Notes: generated by a model from the letters alone, not told the origin. A stretch of 40,004 nt of DNA from Eubacteriales bacterium (GCA_030526715.1 JAUNCG010000018.1:1-40004); one strand, 5' to 3'; positions 15,769 through 28,174 are shown, counted from the first letter of the stretch. Numbers and translations are program-made.

Positions 15769-18226
15769 TCTCTGCCTCCTGATTGCTGCTTTCTCTTACT
15801 TTGGCAATACTTGCCACACTGACACCTGCCTCAAGATTCATCAGCTTCACTCCCGAGGTGATACGTCCCAATACGGAAATATCACTGCACGGCATCTGAA
15901 TAATGATACCTTCGGTATTGATCATCATAATATCGTTGTCGATATTTACCATCTTCGCACCGACTACATTACCGGTCTTCTCCATGATCTTGTAGCACTT
16001 GACGCCCTTACCGCCGCGGTTCTGCGGAGTAAACTCAGAGACATACGTCAATTTTCCCATGCCCTTTTCTGATACCGTCAGCATATATTCTCCCTGTACA
16101 TCCAGCTGCATGGCTACTACCTCATCACCGTCTGTCAGATTAATACCGATCACTCCCATAGACACACGTCCGGTACTTCTTACATCAGATTCATGGAAAC
16201 GGATGCACTGACCATACTTTGTCACCAAAAGGATATCCTTCTCGTCATCCGTGAATTTCACCTCGATCAGCTCATCATCCTCACGGAGACTGATGGCTCC
16301 GAGACCGGTCTTTCTAACATTTGCATAATCCATCACCGGCGTCTTCTTTACGATACCCTTCTTGGTAGCCATAAAGAGATAATCACCCTCTCGATAACCG
16401 TCGATCGGAATCATAGCCGTAATTTTTTCCTCCGGCTGCAGTTGAAGAAGATTGATGATTGCCGTTCCTCTGGAGGTACGGCTAGCCTCCGGAATCTCAT
16501 ACGCCTTCAGACGGTATACACGTCCGGTGTTCGTAAAGAACATCAAAGAGTGGTGCGTCGTCGTCATCAGAAGCTCTTCGATATAATCCTCATCAATTGT
16601 CTGCATGCCCTTGATGCCCTTGCCTCCGCGGTTCTGAGAACGGAAGTTATCCGTCGTCATACGCTTAATATAGCCGAGCTTTGTCATGGTGATGACGATG
16701 TCTTCTCTCGGTATCAGATCCTCCATAGAGATATCGTAAGCATCAAATCCGATAGAGGTTCTTCTCTCATCACCGTATTTATCCCGGATAATGATGATCT
16801 CCTTACGGATCACGCCAAGCAGAAGCTTCTCGTCTGCCAAAATCGCACGCAACTCTTCGATTCGCTTCATCAGCTCTGCATATTCTGCCTCGATCTTTTC
16901 CCGCTCCAAACCGGTCAGCGCGCGCAGACGCATATCTACGATAGCCTGTGCCTGCACATCGGTCAGTGTGAAGCGCTCCATCAGGCTCTTTTTCGCTTCC
17001 ACGGTACTTCTGGAACCACGGATGATCCGGATCACCTCATCGATATTATCAAGTGCAATCAGCAATCCCTGTAAAATATGGGCTCTCTCCTCAGCCTTGT
17101 TTAATTCATATCTGGTTCTTCTGGTAACGACCTCCTCCTGATGCTTCAGATAGCAGTTCAGCATCTCCAGAAGATTCATCACCTTGGGCTCATTATTGAC
17201 CAGCGCCAGCATGATAACACCAAACGTATCCTGCAGCTGCGTATGCTTATACAGCTGATTAAGAATCACATTGGCGTTCACATCCCTGCGCAGCTCGATA
17301 TTAATACGCATTCCCTCTCTGCTGGATTCATCCGTCAGAGCGGTAATACCGTCAATTTTCTTTTCTTTTACAAGATCTGCGATCTTTTCGATCAGTCTTG
17401 CCTTATTTACCATATACGGAAGCTCCGTCACAATGATACGACTCTTACCGTTCGGCATGGACTCGATATTCGTGATGGCACGCACACGGATCTTACCTCT
17501 TCCTGTGCGGTAAGCCTCCTCAATACCTCTGGTACCGAGAATCTGTGCTCCTGTCGGAAAATCCGGTCCCTTCACGATCTGAAGGATCTCCTCCAGCTCT
17601 GTCCCTCTGCCTTCCTCCACCCGGTTATCGATGATCTTCACCACCGCATCAATCACTTCCCGCAGATTATGAGGCGGAATATTCGTCGCCATACCGACTG
17701 CGATACCAGATGTACCGTTTACCAAAAGGTTCGGATATCTCGATGGAAGAACCGCAGGTTCCTTCTCTGTCTCATCAAAGTTCGGCATGAAGTCTACGGT
17801 ATCTTTATTGATATCCGCAAGCATCTCCATGGAAATCTTACTTAATCTCGCCTCTGTATATCGCATGGCGGCAGCGCCGTCCCCGTCCACGGAACCAAAA
17901 TTGCCGTGACCGTCTACCAGCGGATATCTGGTGGACCACTCCTGCGCCATATTTACCAATGCTCCATAGATAGAGCTGTCACCGTGGGGATGATATTTAC
18001 CCATGGTATCACCGACAATACGCGCACATTTTCTGTGAGGCTTGTCAGGACCATTATTCAGCTCGATCATAGAATAAAGCACACGTCTCTGTACCGGCTT
18101 TAAACCGTCTCTTACATCAGGAAGAGCGCGGGAAGCGATAACGCTCATGGCGTATTCGATGTAAGATTGTTCCATGGTCTTTTTCAGATCGACCTCATGT
18201 ACTTTATCAAAAATATTATCTTCCAC
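15731..18226 (-). CDS. gyrA: DNA gyrase subunit A
   Basis: This 831-residue protein is the breakage-reunion subunit of gyrase (A2B2), which adds negative supercoils. The active tyrosine is Y123 in [11 protein letters not shown]. The quinolone-determining region reads [10 protein letters not shown], with S84 in the position of E. coli S83 and G88 where E. coli has D87. The C-terminal DNA-wrapping domain carries the GyrA box QNRGGKG at about residue 530, with a second similar QNRGGKG later, followed by a short acidic tail. It starts 14 bp after gyrB. Its last 38 bp overlap murT. Length and domain order are normal. Confidence 0.97.
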   Translation of the reverse strand: MEDNIFDKVHEVDLKKTMEQSYIEYAMSVIASRALPDVRDGLKPVQRRVLYSMIELNNGPDKPHRKCARIVGDTMGKYHPHGDSSIYGALVNMAQEWSTRYPLVDGHGNFGSVDGDGAAAMRYTEARLSKISMEMLADINKDTVDFMPNFDETEKEPAVLPSRYPNLLVNGTSGIAVGMATNIPPHNLREVIDAVVKIIDNRVEEGRGTELEEILQIVKGPDFPTGAQILGTRGIEEAYRTGRGKIRVRAITNIESMPNGKSRIIVTELPYMVNKARLIEKIADLVKEKKIDGITALTDESSREGMRINIELRRDVNANVILNQLYKHTQLQDTFGVIMLALVNNEPKVMNLLEMLNCYLKHQEEVVTRRTRYELNKAEERAHILQGLLIALDNIDEVIRIIRGSRSTVEAKKSLMERFTLTDVQAQAIVDMRLRALTGLEREKIEAEYAELMKRIEELRAILADEKLLLGVIRKEIIIIRDKYGDERRTSIGFDAYDISMEDLIPREDIVITMTKLGYIKRMTTDNFRSQNRGGKGIKGMQTIDEDYIEELLMTTTHHSLMFFTNTGRVYRLKAYEIPEASRTSRGTAIINLLQLQPEEKITAMIPIDGYREGDYLFMATKKGIVKKTPVMDYANVRKTGLGAISLREDDELIEVKFTDDEKDILLVTKYGQCIRFHESDVRSTGRVSMGVIGINLTDGDEVVAMQLDVQGEYMLTVSEKGMGKLTYVSEFTPQNRGGKGVKCYKIMEKTGNVVGAKMVNIDNDIMMINTEGIIIQMPCSDISVLGRITSGVKLMNLEAGVSVASIAKVRESSNQEAENETTQDGGSLDS

Positions 18227-18240
18227 GATTCTTCCTCCTG

Positions 18241-21313
<3,073 letters not shown>

Positions 21314-21324
21314 GTCTGCACCGA

Positions 21325-21534
21325 TTACTTTGTAATCTTAATGATATTCCCTTCAAATTCTATTTCATCACCGTCGTAGAGCTTCTTGCCCCGCTGTATC
21401 TCCACGCTGCCGTTGACCTTTACCAGACCATCCTGCACCGCATACTTGGCATCCACGCCGGATTCCACCAGACCGGCTGCCTTCAAAGCCTGCCCAAGCT
21501 TGATAAATTCATCTCTTAATTTGATATTCTGCAT
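21325..21534 (-). CDS. yaaA: S4-domain RNA-binding protein YaaA (RlbA-like)
   Basis: This small protein of about 69 residues consists of a single S4 RNA-binding domain, with FIKLGQALKAAG, the VNGSVEIQRGKKLYDGDEI segment and a short C-terminal strand. It is the conserved gene between dnaN and recF in Firmicutes, implicated in ribosome biogenesis or recF-operon function. I chose the ATG at 21534, which has AAAGGGTGA 6 bp upstream. A GTG at 21543 gives three more residues. It is 17 bp from dnaN and 11 bp from recF. Confidence 0.9.
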   Translation of the reverse strand: MQNIKLRDEFIKLGQALKAAGLVESGVDAKYAVQDGLVKVNGSVEIQRGKKLYDGDEIEFEGNIIKITK

Positions 21535-21551
21535 ATTATTCACCCTTTACT

Positions 21552-22655
21552 TTATGCGTTAAAGTTGACCGGAAGAATCAGATAAACATAGCTCTCTTTC
21601 TCATCCTTGATGATACAGGGAGCCTTCGGATTCACCAGATACATCTGTATCGTCTCTTCATCCGTAACTCTGAGCGCATCCATCAGAAATCTCGGGTTAA
21701 ATCCGATCATAAGATCCTTACCCTCTTTCTCAATACTGATATGCTCATTCATGGAACCGATCTGAGAATTGATCTTAAGTTCCATATCATCATCCTCAAT
21801 TCCCATAATGATCGGTTTCTTATCGCCTTCCTTGATCATCAGGGTCGCGCGGTCAATACAATTGAGCAGCTCACGCTTGTTGATATTCACCTTGGTCTCA
21901 TAATCACTGGACAACATCTGATCGATTCTAAAATATTCCCCTTCGATCAGTCTGGAAACAGCCACTGTATCGTCAAATTCAAACAAAATGTGATTATTAG
22001 TGAAATAAATGTGTACCTCGTCATCCGTTTCTCCGGAAAGAATCTTACTGATCTCGATCAGCGTCTTACCCGGAACCACGACCTTCTTCGGCTCATAGGA
22101 TTCCTTCAGTTCAATCCTGCGAATAGAGATACGATGACCGTCCAGAGATACCACCTTTAACATATTATCACGGATCTCAAAGAGTTCCCCAGTCATCATA
22201 CGGTTATTTTCATTCTGTGCAATAGAAAAAATAGTCTGTCGGATGACTTCCTTCAACGTAAATTGAGAAAGATAAATAGACTGATCTTTTTCCACATAAG
22301 GAAGATAAGGATAATCCTCACCGGACTGTCCCGGAATGTGGAACTTTGCTTTTTCACAGATGATGTCTGCCTGATATTTGTCGTCTGTCTGGATGGTTAC
22401 ATCATTATCCGGTAATTTGCGGATAATTTCAGAAAATAACTTAGCATTTAATGCTATGGTTCCTTTTTGTATAATCTGACCGTTGACTATGGTCTCAATC
22501 CCCAATTCCATATCGTTCGTGGTAAATTTGATCTGCCCCTTGGAGGCATCGATCAAGATACATTCGAGGATCGGCATAGTGGTCTTGGATGGAACCGCCT
22601 TCATTACGATATTAACGCTCTTCATGAGCTCATTTTTGGAACAAATGATCTTCAT
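21552..22655 (-). CDS. dnaN: DNA polymerase III beta subunit (sliding clamp)
   Basis: This 367-residue protein has the three repeated clamp folds of DnaN and dimerises into the ring that tethers DNA polymerase III. Recognisable stretches are VVPGKTLIEISKIL, FNPRFLMDALR and the C-terminal YLILPVNF. Length is normal. It is the second gene of the dnaA operon and has an AAAGGAG site 9 bp before the ATG. The 188-bp space before it holds DnaA boxes and probably part of the origin. Confidence 0.97.
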   Translation of the reverse strand: MKIICSKNELMKSVNIVMKAVPSKTTMPILECILIDASKGQIKFTTNDMELGIETIVNGQIIQKGTIALNAKLFSEIIRKLPDNDVTIQTDDKYQADIICEKAKFHIPGQSGEDYPYLPYVEKDQSIYLSQFTLKEVIRQTIFSIAQNENNRMMTGELFEIRDNMLKVVSLDGHRISIRRIELKESYEPKKVVVPGKTLIEISKILSGETDDEVHIYFTNNHILFEFDDTVAVSRLIEGEYFRIDQMLSSDYETKVNINKRELLNCIDRATLMIKEGDKKPIIMGIEDDDMELKINSQIGSMNEHISIEKEGKDLMIGFNPRFLMDALRVTDEETIQMYLVNPKAPCIIKDEKESYVYLILPVNFNA

Positions 22656-22728
22656 GTTAAAAAAGCTCCTTTCGCGCGTGTCTGATAGATATATATAAAC
22701 AAAGATTCGTAGGCATAGCCTTAGGGGG

Positions 22729-22745
22729 TGTGGATTTGTGTATAA
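22729..22745 (-). promoter_or_regulatory. DnaA-box cluster in the dnaA-dnaN intergenic region
   Basis: On the minus strand TTATACACA (22745-22737) is one mismatch from the DnaA box consensus, and it is followed by AAATCCACA (22737-22729), two mismatches from it. Next come a GC cluster (CCCCCTAAGGC, about 22727-22717) and an AT-rich run with TATATATATC (about 22700-22685). This order resembles the basal unwinding region of Bacillus subtilis between dnaA and dnaN. The 188-bp space 22656-22843 holds no gene. Confidence 0.65.
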
Positions 22746-22843
22746 CCCTGATACTGCTGAAAAATACAGGAAAAATCCACCGTAAAAGTATGTTGGAAAA
22801 CCCGTGAAAACTCAAAAATTCATGTGAATTCCTGTGTAAAATT

Positions 22844-24193
22844 CTAACTCGGATTGATCTTCTTGGTCAGAACATCGATGGTATTACGCAGATTTTCGTT
22901 GTATTTCATCTCGGCTTCCACTTTTCCACATCCGTGGAGGATGGTGCTGTGATCTCTTCCACCCAGCAGATTTCCGATCTCTTTTAGCTGCGTTTGCGTC
23001 ATGGTACGGCACAAATACATAGCAATTTGGCGGGGCATAGCGATGTCCGCATTACGCTTCGGTCCCTTGAGGTCTGTGACGCTCGTGTGGAAATGTTCGC
23101 AAACTGTGTCGATAATTAGCTGCGGTGTGATGATTCTTTTGGCATCCGGTGTGATTAAGTGCTTGAGAGCCTCTTTTGCGGATTCCAGATTGATCTCTCT
23201 TTTATTTAAATTGCCAAATGCGACTACAATATTCAGCGCGCCTTCCAATTCACGGATATTGGAATTGATATTGGTTGCTATGTATTGAATCACCTCATCA
23301 TCGATCTTATATCCGTCCAATTCCTCTCTCTTACGGAGAATGGCCATTCGTGTCTCATAATCCGGAGAGGCAATATCCGCGATCAGACCCCATTCGAATC
23401 TGGACTTCAGACGATCCTCGAGAGTTGACATCTCTTTTGGAGGTTTATCAGAGGAAATAATGACCTGTTTGCCCGAGCTGTGCAGATCATTGAAGGTATG
23501 GAAAAATTCTTCCTGTGTAGATTCCTTTCCTATAATAAACTGAATATCGTCGATGAGGAGAACGTCAATGTTTCTGTATTTTTCACGGAATTTACTCATA
23601 GCGGTGTTGCTTCCGCTACGAATATTCTCGATAACCTCGTTGGTAAAGGTCTCACTGGTGACGTAAATGACCTTCTTATCCGGATCATGCTCCAAAATAA
23701 AATAGGCGATCGCATTCATCAGATGGGTCTTACCGAGTCCGGCGCCTCCATAGATAAAGAGCGGATTATATACTTCTCCCGGAGCTTCGGCTACCGCGAG
23801 TGCTGCTGCATGTGCAAAGCTGTTATTTTTTCCCACGACAAACGTATCGAAGGTATACTTCGGATTCAGATTAGCCTTTTCAAGACTCATATTAGGCGGA
23901 GCAGCGGGAGCCTCCGCTACATGCTTTTTCGACTCCAGATGTTCCGGAGAAATAAATTCAAGCTCGCAGGTCTCTCCGGTAATCTCCGTAATTGCTACTT
24001 TGATGGGAAGGACATACTTCTTTTTTATAATGTTGATCTTCATGGGTTCATCCACAAGAATGGTAACCACATGATCCTCAAAGCTGTAAACCTTAAGATC
24101 TTGCAGCCAAGTCTCAAAGGAAATGGGAGAAATCTCATATTCTACCATCACATGGTGTAGAATGGCCTCCCAGTTTTGCTCTATCACGTTCAT
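22844..24193 (-). CDS. dnaA: Chromosomal replication initiator protein DnaA
   Basis: This initiator of about 449 residues binds DnaA boxes at oriC and melts the origin. Domain I opens the protein (MNVIEQNWEAIL), then a linker. The AAA+ domain has Walker A GGAGLGKTHL at about residue 150 and Walker B VLLIDDIQF. The C-terminal helix-turn-helix carries the DnaA signature region (GPKRNADIAMPRQIAMYL, then GGRDHSTILHG). I chose the ATG at 24193, with AGGAG upstream; the frame extends 7 codons further. It is autoregulated in many bacteria, and boxes overlap or adjoin its promoter here too. Confidence 0.98.
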   Translation of the reverse strand: MNVIEQNWEAILHHVMVEYEISPISFETWLQDLKVYSFEDHVVTILVDEPMKINIIKKKYVLPIKVAITEITGETCELEFISPEHLESKKHVAEAPAAPPNMSLEKANLNPKYTFDTFVVGKNNSFAHAAALAVAEAPGEVYNPLFIYGGAGLGKTHLMNAIAYFILEHDPDKKVIYVTSETFTNEVIENIRSGSNTAMSKFREKYRNIDVLLIDDIQFIIGKESTQEEFFHTFNDLHSSGKQVIISSDKPPKEMSTLEDRLKSRFEWGLIADIASPDYETRMAILRKREELDGYKIDDEVIQYIATNINSNIRELEGALNIVVAFGNLNKREINLESAKEALKHLITPDAKRIITPQLIIDTVCEHFHTSVTDLKGPKRNADIAMPRQIAMYLCRTMTQTQLKEIGNLLGGRDHSTILHGCGKVEAEMKYNENLRNTIDVLTKKINPS

Positions 24194-24229
24194 CGAAATT
24201 CTCCTTTTGCACATAAAAACTCTATGTTA

Positions 24230-24258
24230 ATAATAATCCAAATCATGTTTTTTATCAA
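24230..24258 (-). promoter_or_regulatory. dnaA promoter
   Basis: On the minus strand, -35 TTGATA (24258-24253) and -10 TATTAT (24235-24230) are separated by 17 bp, giving a short leader before dnaA. A near-consensus DnaA box (ATATCCACA, 24272-24280) lies just upstream, which fits DnaA autoregulation. Confidence 0.75.
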
Positions 24259-24271
24259 GCAAAGTTTTCAT

Positions 24272-24834
24272 ATATCCACAGAGATTGACATAAGATAGGT
24301 AAGTTAGAGCTATGAAATGAAAAAATGTGTATAAGTGTATAGAGATGTTCACATAAAGAAAGCTTGAATTTAAAAGAAAAAAGGGAGTTGATGAGGAATA
24401 TTTGCACAGAGTAGGATCAAGTTATCCCCAAATTGTCCCCATACTGTGGATAAACTTACGTTAACCAAAAAGAAATGGGGGATAAGTTTTTTGAAAGAAG
24501 TATAAAAATTTCAAAATGTTTAAAAGTGGAAAAGTAGTATTCACAGAAAAAAGAATGGTATATTCTAAAGTAAAATCAGGTTATCCAAGGAATTAAACAC
24601 AATACTCACAAAGTTATCCCCAAGTTATCCCCATGGTGTGGATAAGGTGGAAAAGATAGATTTGATTTACATAAAATGGTGGCGAGTGAAAAAAACGGGA
24701 AAAATGTGTGTATAACTGTAAAAGGTCTGTACACAAAAAAAATCCAGTATTTTCGCCGTAAAAATTGAGATTATAAGCAAATATGCACAGAAAAAAATAG
24801 AGTTATCCCCAAGTTATCCTCATTTTGTGGATAA
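24272..24834. other. Chromosomal replication origin (oriC), DnaA-box region
   Basis: The gene-free space between dnaA and rpmH is AT-rich and holds at least 12 DnaA-type boxes. Plus-strand boxes: ATATCCACA 24272, TTATCCCCA 24422, TTGTCCCCA 24433, TTATCCAAG 24581, TTATCCCCA 24614 and 24625, TTATCCCCA 24803, TTATCCTCA 24814. Minus-strand boxes (TGTGGATAA or TGTGTATAA on plus): 24326, 24445, 24637, 24707, 24826. The minus-strand boxes at 24445, 24637 and 24826 are perfect TTATCCACA. They form three triplets of two plus boxes facing one minus box, at 24422, 24614 and 24803. The run 24480-24600 between the first two triplets is very AT-rich. Confidence 0.93.
24326..24470 (+). repeat. oriC direct repeat, copy 1 (offset 381 bp from copy 2)
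   Basis: Copy 1 starts with TGTGTATAA, contains TGCACAGA at 24403-24410, a DnaA-box triplet from 24422, and ends with a 26-bp block (24445-24470) identical to 24826-24851 that includes the box and ACTTACGTTAACC. All these landmarks recur exactly 381 bp downstream. The sequence between them is diverged. Confidence 0.8.
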
Positions 24835-24851
24835 ACTTACGTTAACCAAAA
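24707..24851 (+). repeat. oriC direct repeat, copy 2
   Basis: This is the second copy of the module, with TGTGTATAA at 24707, TGCACAGA at 24784-24791, the box triplet from 24803 and the identical 26-bp end block at 24826-24851. The constant 381-bp offset of four separate landmarks points to an ancient duplication. A middle triplet at 24614 lacks the flanking landmarks. Confidence 0.8.
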
Positions 24852-24901
24852 CAAACGTTGATAAAGAAAGGAAGAAAAGAGCAGAAAGCAAGAGATTTTG
24901 C

Positions 24902-24930
24902 TTGACGAGCATAAGGTTTATGCATATAAT
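24902..24930 (+). promoter_or_regulatory. rpmH promoter
   Basis: TTGACG (24902-24907) and a perfect TATAAT (24925-24930) are separated by 17 bp, giving a leader of about 65 nt to rpmH. It drives rpmH-rnpA and probably part of the genes beyond. Confidence 0.92.
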
Positions 24931-25002
24931 TAAAACGATGTTTTCTGCGCACAGCAACAAACTAAGTAGAAAAGTGAAGATGAATAAGGAGGTGTTGTAG
25001 AT

Positions 25003-25137
25003 ATGAAGATGACATTTCAGCCGAAGAAGAGATCCAGATCAAAGGTTCATGGATTCAGAGCAAGAATGAGCACAGCAGGCGGAAGAAAGGTTCTGGCTGC
25101 AAGAAGAGCAAAAGGAAGAAAAGTATTATCAGCTTAG
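25003..25137 (+). CDS. rpmH: 50S ribosomal protein L34
   Basis: This 44-residue, very basic protein matches L34 along its whole length (starts [14 protein letters not shown], contains GFRARMST and [15 protein letters not shown], ends KVLSA). L34 binds 23S rRNA in the large subunit. The start has a strong AAGGAGGTG site. The gene occupies its usual place next to oriC, divergent from dnaA and before rnpA. Confidence 0.98.
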   Translation: MKMTFQPKKRSRSKVHGFRARMSTAGGRKVLAARRAKGRKVLSA

Positions 25138-25146
25138 GCCGCGATG

Positions 25147-25183
25147 ATGTGCCCGGCGTGTTTGGCGTCAGGGCACATTTTTT
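25147..25183 (+). terminator. Terminator or attenuator between rpmH and rnpA
   Basis: ATGTGCCC (25147-25154) pairs with GGGCACAT (25171-25178), followed by a run of T ending at 25183. Stopping most transcripts here would give far more L34 mRNA than RNase P protein mRNA, as is expected for their different needs. Confidence 0.85.
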
Positions 25184-25198
25184 ATAGGTAAATTGACG

Positions 25199-25567
25199 AT
25201 GTTATATTCCGAATCATTAAAAAAGAATCGAGATTTTCAGAAGGTGTATCGTTTAGGAAAATCCTATGCGAACAGGTTTCTGATCATGTATGCGTTACAG
25301 AATGATGCGTTTGTCGCGGGAACCAGAAATCGTCTGGGAATATCTGTAAGCAAAAAAGTAGGAAACAGCGTAGTAAGACATCATTTAACCAGACTGGTAA
25401 GGGAAAGTTACCGTCTAAACGAAGCAAAGTTCAAGCGTGGGTATGATTTTGTAGTGATCGTGCGGCCCACAGCGAAAGAAAAAGGTTACCGGGAAATCGA
25501 AGATGCACTTCTGCATATGGCTAAGCTGCAGAAGGTATTGAATACAGAAAAGAGTGACATCTCATAA
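25199..25567 (+). CDS. rnpA: Ribonuclease P protein component
   Basis: This basic protein of about 122 residues is the protein subunit of RNase P, which helps the catalytic RNA remove 5' leaders from pre-tRNAs. The central RNR-type motif is seen as NRLGISVSKKVGNSVVRHHLTRL, and the YDFVVIVRP segment is family-typical. I chose the ATG at 25199, 9 bp after AGGT. A TTG two codons upstream is possible. The Shine-Dalgarno is weak. It lies between a terminator and yidD. Confidence 0.96.
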   Translation: MLYSESLKKNRDFQKVYRLGKSYANRFLIMYALQNDAFVAGTRNRLGISVSKKVGNSVVRHHLTRLVRESYRLNEAKFKRGYDFVVIVRPTAKEKGYREIEDALLHMAKLQKVLNTEKSDIS

Positions 25568-25576
25568 TTCGAAGAT

Positions 25577-25822
25577 ATGATGAAGAAAATAATGGTTTTT
25601 TTGATTCGATGTTATCAAAAGTACCTATCGCCCATGAAGCGTACCCGCTGTCCATATATTCCCACCTGTTCTCAGTATGGAATTGAGGCTATTGAGAAAC
25701 ACGGAGCTATCAGAGGGAGTATTCTGGCGGCATGGAGAATTCTAAGATGTAATCCATTTTCACACGGAGGAATTGATCCGGTTCCAGATGAATTTTTGTT
25801 TTTCAGGAGGAAAAAGGTTTGA
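25577..25822 (+). CDS. yidD: Membrane protein insertion efficiency factor YidD
   Basis: This 81-residue protein has the YidD hallmarks: an N-terminal amphipathic stretch ([12 protein letters not shown]), the cysteine-containing [16 protein letters not shown] segment, and [18 protein letters not shown]. It helps YidC-dependent insertion at the cytoplasmic face of the membrane. It starts 9 bp after rnpA and overlaps yidC by the 4 bp TTGA, which supports coupled translation. Confidence 0.95.
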   Translation: MMKKIMVFLIRCYQKYLSPMKRTRCPYIPTCSQYGIEAIEKHGAIRGSILAAWRILRCNPFSHGGIDPVPDEFLFFRRKKV

Positions 25823-27105
25823 AAAGCATGGTACTTACCAAAAGTAATACATTTATTATCGGTCAGGCTGCAACGCTGCTTGGCTTCATAATAAATGGGC
25901 TGTATATGTTCATGCATGGAACATTCGGCATTGCGAACATCGCATTATGCATTATTTTATTTACGATCGTTGTCAATATACTGATGCTTCCGCTGACCAT
26001 CAGACAGCAGAAGTCGTCACGGATGACCGCAGTGATGAATCCGGAGCTGCAGGCGATCACCAAGAAGTACAAGAACAAGAAAGATAATGAGTCTATGATG
26101 AAGATGCAGCAGGAACAGCAGGCTGTTTACGCAAAATACGGCGTATCACCTATGGGAACCTGTCTGCCGCTACTGATCCAGATGCCGATCCTGTTCGCGA
26201 TGTATCAGGTTATCTGGAAGATTCCGGCATATGTAAGCAGTGTAAAGTCCATTTATCTCGGATTGGTCGAGAAGCTGATGGTCACAGACGGAGCACAGGC
26301 GTTTCTGGAGCAGTTTGCAACACAGGCCAGAGTGAATTTCGAAAAAATAGGCTTTAACGAGAACTCTATCGTAGATGTGCTTTATAATCTGAAGCCGGCA
26401 AACTGGACAGAGCTGGCAGATAAGTTCCCGGATCTCAAATCCTTGATTGAGACTACTGCGGCTTCTACAGAGCATGTCAACAGCTTTATCGGAATTAATA
26501 TTGCGGATTCACCGATGTCTATTATCCGCAGCTCATGGTCAGAGAAGGCGATCGTGCCGATCATCATCGCTCTGGCGATACCGGTTCTGGCAGGTCTGAC
26601 ACAGTATCTCAGCGTAAAGCTGATGCCGCAGACAGCGCCGCAGGCTGAGGGAGATGAGAGTGCGGTTGCGAATTCCATGAAGACCATGAACACCATGATG
26701 CCTCTGATGTCTGTATTTTTCTGTTTTACGTTCTCTACAGGTATCGGTCTTTATTGGGTAGCTTCGTCCGCAGTGAGAAGTGTCATTCAGTTCATCATCA
26801 ATAAGCGTATGGCAAACATTGATATTGATGAGATGGTGAAGCAGAATATGGAGAAGTATAACGAAAAGCGCAAGAAGCGCGGACTTCCTCCGGAGAGCAT
26901 CAGTGGACAGGCAAGGAGAAATCTGAAAAATCTGCAGAACCCTGCAGAGGAATCTACAGAAAATATTCAGGCTCGTACAGAAAAGCGTCTGAAAAATATC
27001 AAGGATTCTACAGAGTATTATAAGAATACTAGCGCCAAGCCGGGAAGTATCGCTTCGAAGGCGAGAATGGTACAGCAATATAACGAGAAGAACCAGAAGA
27101 AGTAG
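25819..27105 (+). CDS. yidC: Membrane protein insertase YidC/Oxa1
   Basis: This 428-residue polytopic protein inserts membrane proteins with or without SecYEG. It has the five-helix YidC core: a first helix near residues 30-55, the cytoplasmic hairpin with [41 protein letters not shown], and later helices including [19 protein letters not shown] charged, basic tail follows, as in ribosome-binding forms. There is no lipobox cysteine at the start. The initiation codon is most likely the TTG at 25819, because AGGAGG sits 8 bp before it; the ATG at 25828 would be 17 bp away. It overlaps yidD by 4 bp. Confidence 0.96.
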   Translation: MKSMVLTKSNTFIIGQAATLLGFIINGLYMFMHGTFGIANIALCIILFTIVVNILMLPLTIRQQKSSRMTAVMNPELQAITKKYKNKKDNESMMKMQQEQQAVYAKYGVSPMGTCLPLLIQMPILFAMYQVIWKIPAYVSSVKSIYLGLVEKLMVTDGAQAFLEQFATQARVNFEKIGFNENSIVDVLYNLKPANWTELADKFPDLKSLIETTAASTEHVNSFIGINIADSPMSIIRSSWSEKAIVPIIIALAIPVLAGLTQYLSVKLMPQTAPQAEGDESAVANSMKTMNTMMPLMSVFFCFTFSTGIGLYWVASSAVRSVIQFIINKRMANIDIDEMVKQNMEKYNEKRKKRGLPPESISGQARRNLKNLQNPAEESTENIQARTEKRLKNIKDSTEYYKNTSAKPGSIASKARMVQQYNEKNQKK

Positions 27106-27118
27106 AGGGAGGTTTATT

Positions 27119-28039
27119 ATGGAAGAATTCATTACAGTCACAGCCAAGACTGTGAAAGATGCCATCCTTGAAGCGTCTCTGAAATTGGAGACCTTTCGTG
27201 ATAATATTGAATATGAAGTAATTGAAGAGGGAAGTACCGGATTTTTTGGTATCGGCGGCAAGAAGGCTGTCATCAAGGCCAGAAAGAAGACTGCGGTGGA
27301 GGATGTCCTGAATCTGAAGGAAGAGAAGAAGGAAGAAAAGCGCGAATTCAAAAAGGAAAAGAAAGAGCGCAAAAAAGACTTCAAGGCTGAGAAAAAGGCC
27401 GAGGAAGCTCCGGTAAAGAAAGAAGAAAAGGCGGAGCATGTAAAGACAGAAGCAGTGGAAGCGCCGGCAGAGCAGGAAGCAGTAAAGAGTGAGACCGTTG
27501 AGGCGGAGACTCCGGCAAAGGAAGAGCGAAAAGAGCGTAAGGTCGCTGTTCTCACAGAGGAAGAGCAGGAGGAAGTGAAGGCCAAGGCTGAAAAGTTCCT
27601 GAAAGAAGTATTGACTACGATGGGGATGCAGGTTGAGGTTAAGGCAAGCTATACAGATGAGGTACTGAATGTGGAGTTGTCCGGTGAGGATATGGGTATC
27701 TTGATCGGTAAGAGAGGACAGACACTCGATTCTCTGCAGTATCTGACAAGCCTTGTAGTAAACAAGGGCAAGTCCGGATATATCCGAGTGAAGGTCGATA
27801 CAGAGAACTACAGAAGCCGCAGAAAAGAGACTCTTGAGAATCTTGCGAAGAATATCGCCTTTAAGGTAAAAAGAACGAGAAGACCGGTATTCCTTGAGCC
27901 GATGAATCCGTATGAGAGAAGAATTATTCATTCGATATTGCAGAATGATCCGTATGTGTCTACGCACAGCGAGGGTGAGGAACCGTATCGTAAGGTAGTT
28001 GTGACTCTGAAGCGCAATAATAACGGAAGGCAGTCATAG
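27119..28039 (+). CDS. jag: RNA-binding protein Jag/KhpB (Jag-N, KH and R3H domains)
   Basis: This 306-residue protein begins with a Jag-N domain (residues 1-52, with EEGSTGFFGIGGKKA). A long Lys/Glu/Ala-rich linker (about 53-140) follows, then a KH domain (about 150-215, with GILIGKRGQTLDSLQYL) and a C-terminal R3H domain (about 235-306, with MNPYERRIIHSIL and GEEPYRKVVVTLK). KhpB acts with KhpA as an RNA chaperone and affects cell elongation and division in some Firmicutes. The gene follows yidC by 13 bp, the usual place. The start has GAGGGAGG upstream. Confidence 0.95.
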   Translation: MEEFITVTAKTVKDAILEASLKLETFRDNIEYEVIEEGSTGFFGIGGKKAVIKARKKTAVEDVLNLKEEKKEEKREFKKEKKERKKDFKAEKKAEEAPVKKEEKAEHVKTEAVEAPAEQEAVKSETVEAETPAKEERKERKVAVLTEEEQEEVKAKAEKFLKEVLTTMGMQVEVKASYTDEVLNVELSGEDMGILIGKRGQTLDSLQYLTSLVVNKGKSGYIRVKVDTENYRSRRKETLENLAKNIAFKVKRTRRPVFLEPMNPYERRIIHSILQNDPYVSTHSEGEEPYRKVVVTLKRNNNGRQS

Positions 28040-28060
28040 ACAGTAAATAAAAAATGGAGT

Positions 28061-28090
28061 AAAATGGGGTTGTGTATGCAGCCCCATTTT
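28061..28090. terminator. Hairpin terminator after jag
   Basis: AAAATGGGG (28061-28069) pairs perfectly with CCCCATTTT (28082-28090) around a 12-nt loop. The flanking A and T tracts make it terminator-like on both strands. It separates jag from mnmE. The rest of 28040-28174 shows no gene. Confidence 0.75.
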
Positions 28091-28174
28091 CGTTATTGTT
28101 CGTACATACGAATCTGTTTGAATCTGCATTATAAAAATATATGCTATGTAAAAGTGAGTACATAAGGGGTAATC

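Noticed and set aside
24477..24485. GGGGGATAA as a further DnaA box in oriC
   Set aside because: It differs from the variant box at the first base and falls outside the triplet pattern, so I did not count it.
26539..27967. Long minus-strand frames of 348 and 312 codons antisense to yidC and jag
   Set aside because: They are low-complexity Ser/Phe/Leu-rich mirror frames of the Lys/Glu-rich jag and yidC coding strands and have no recognisable domain.
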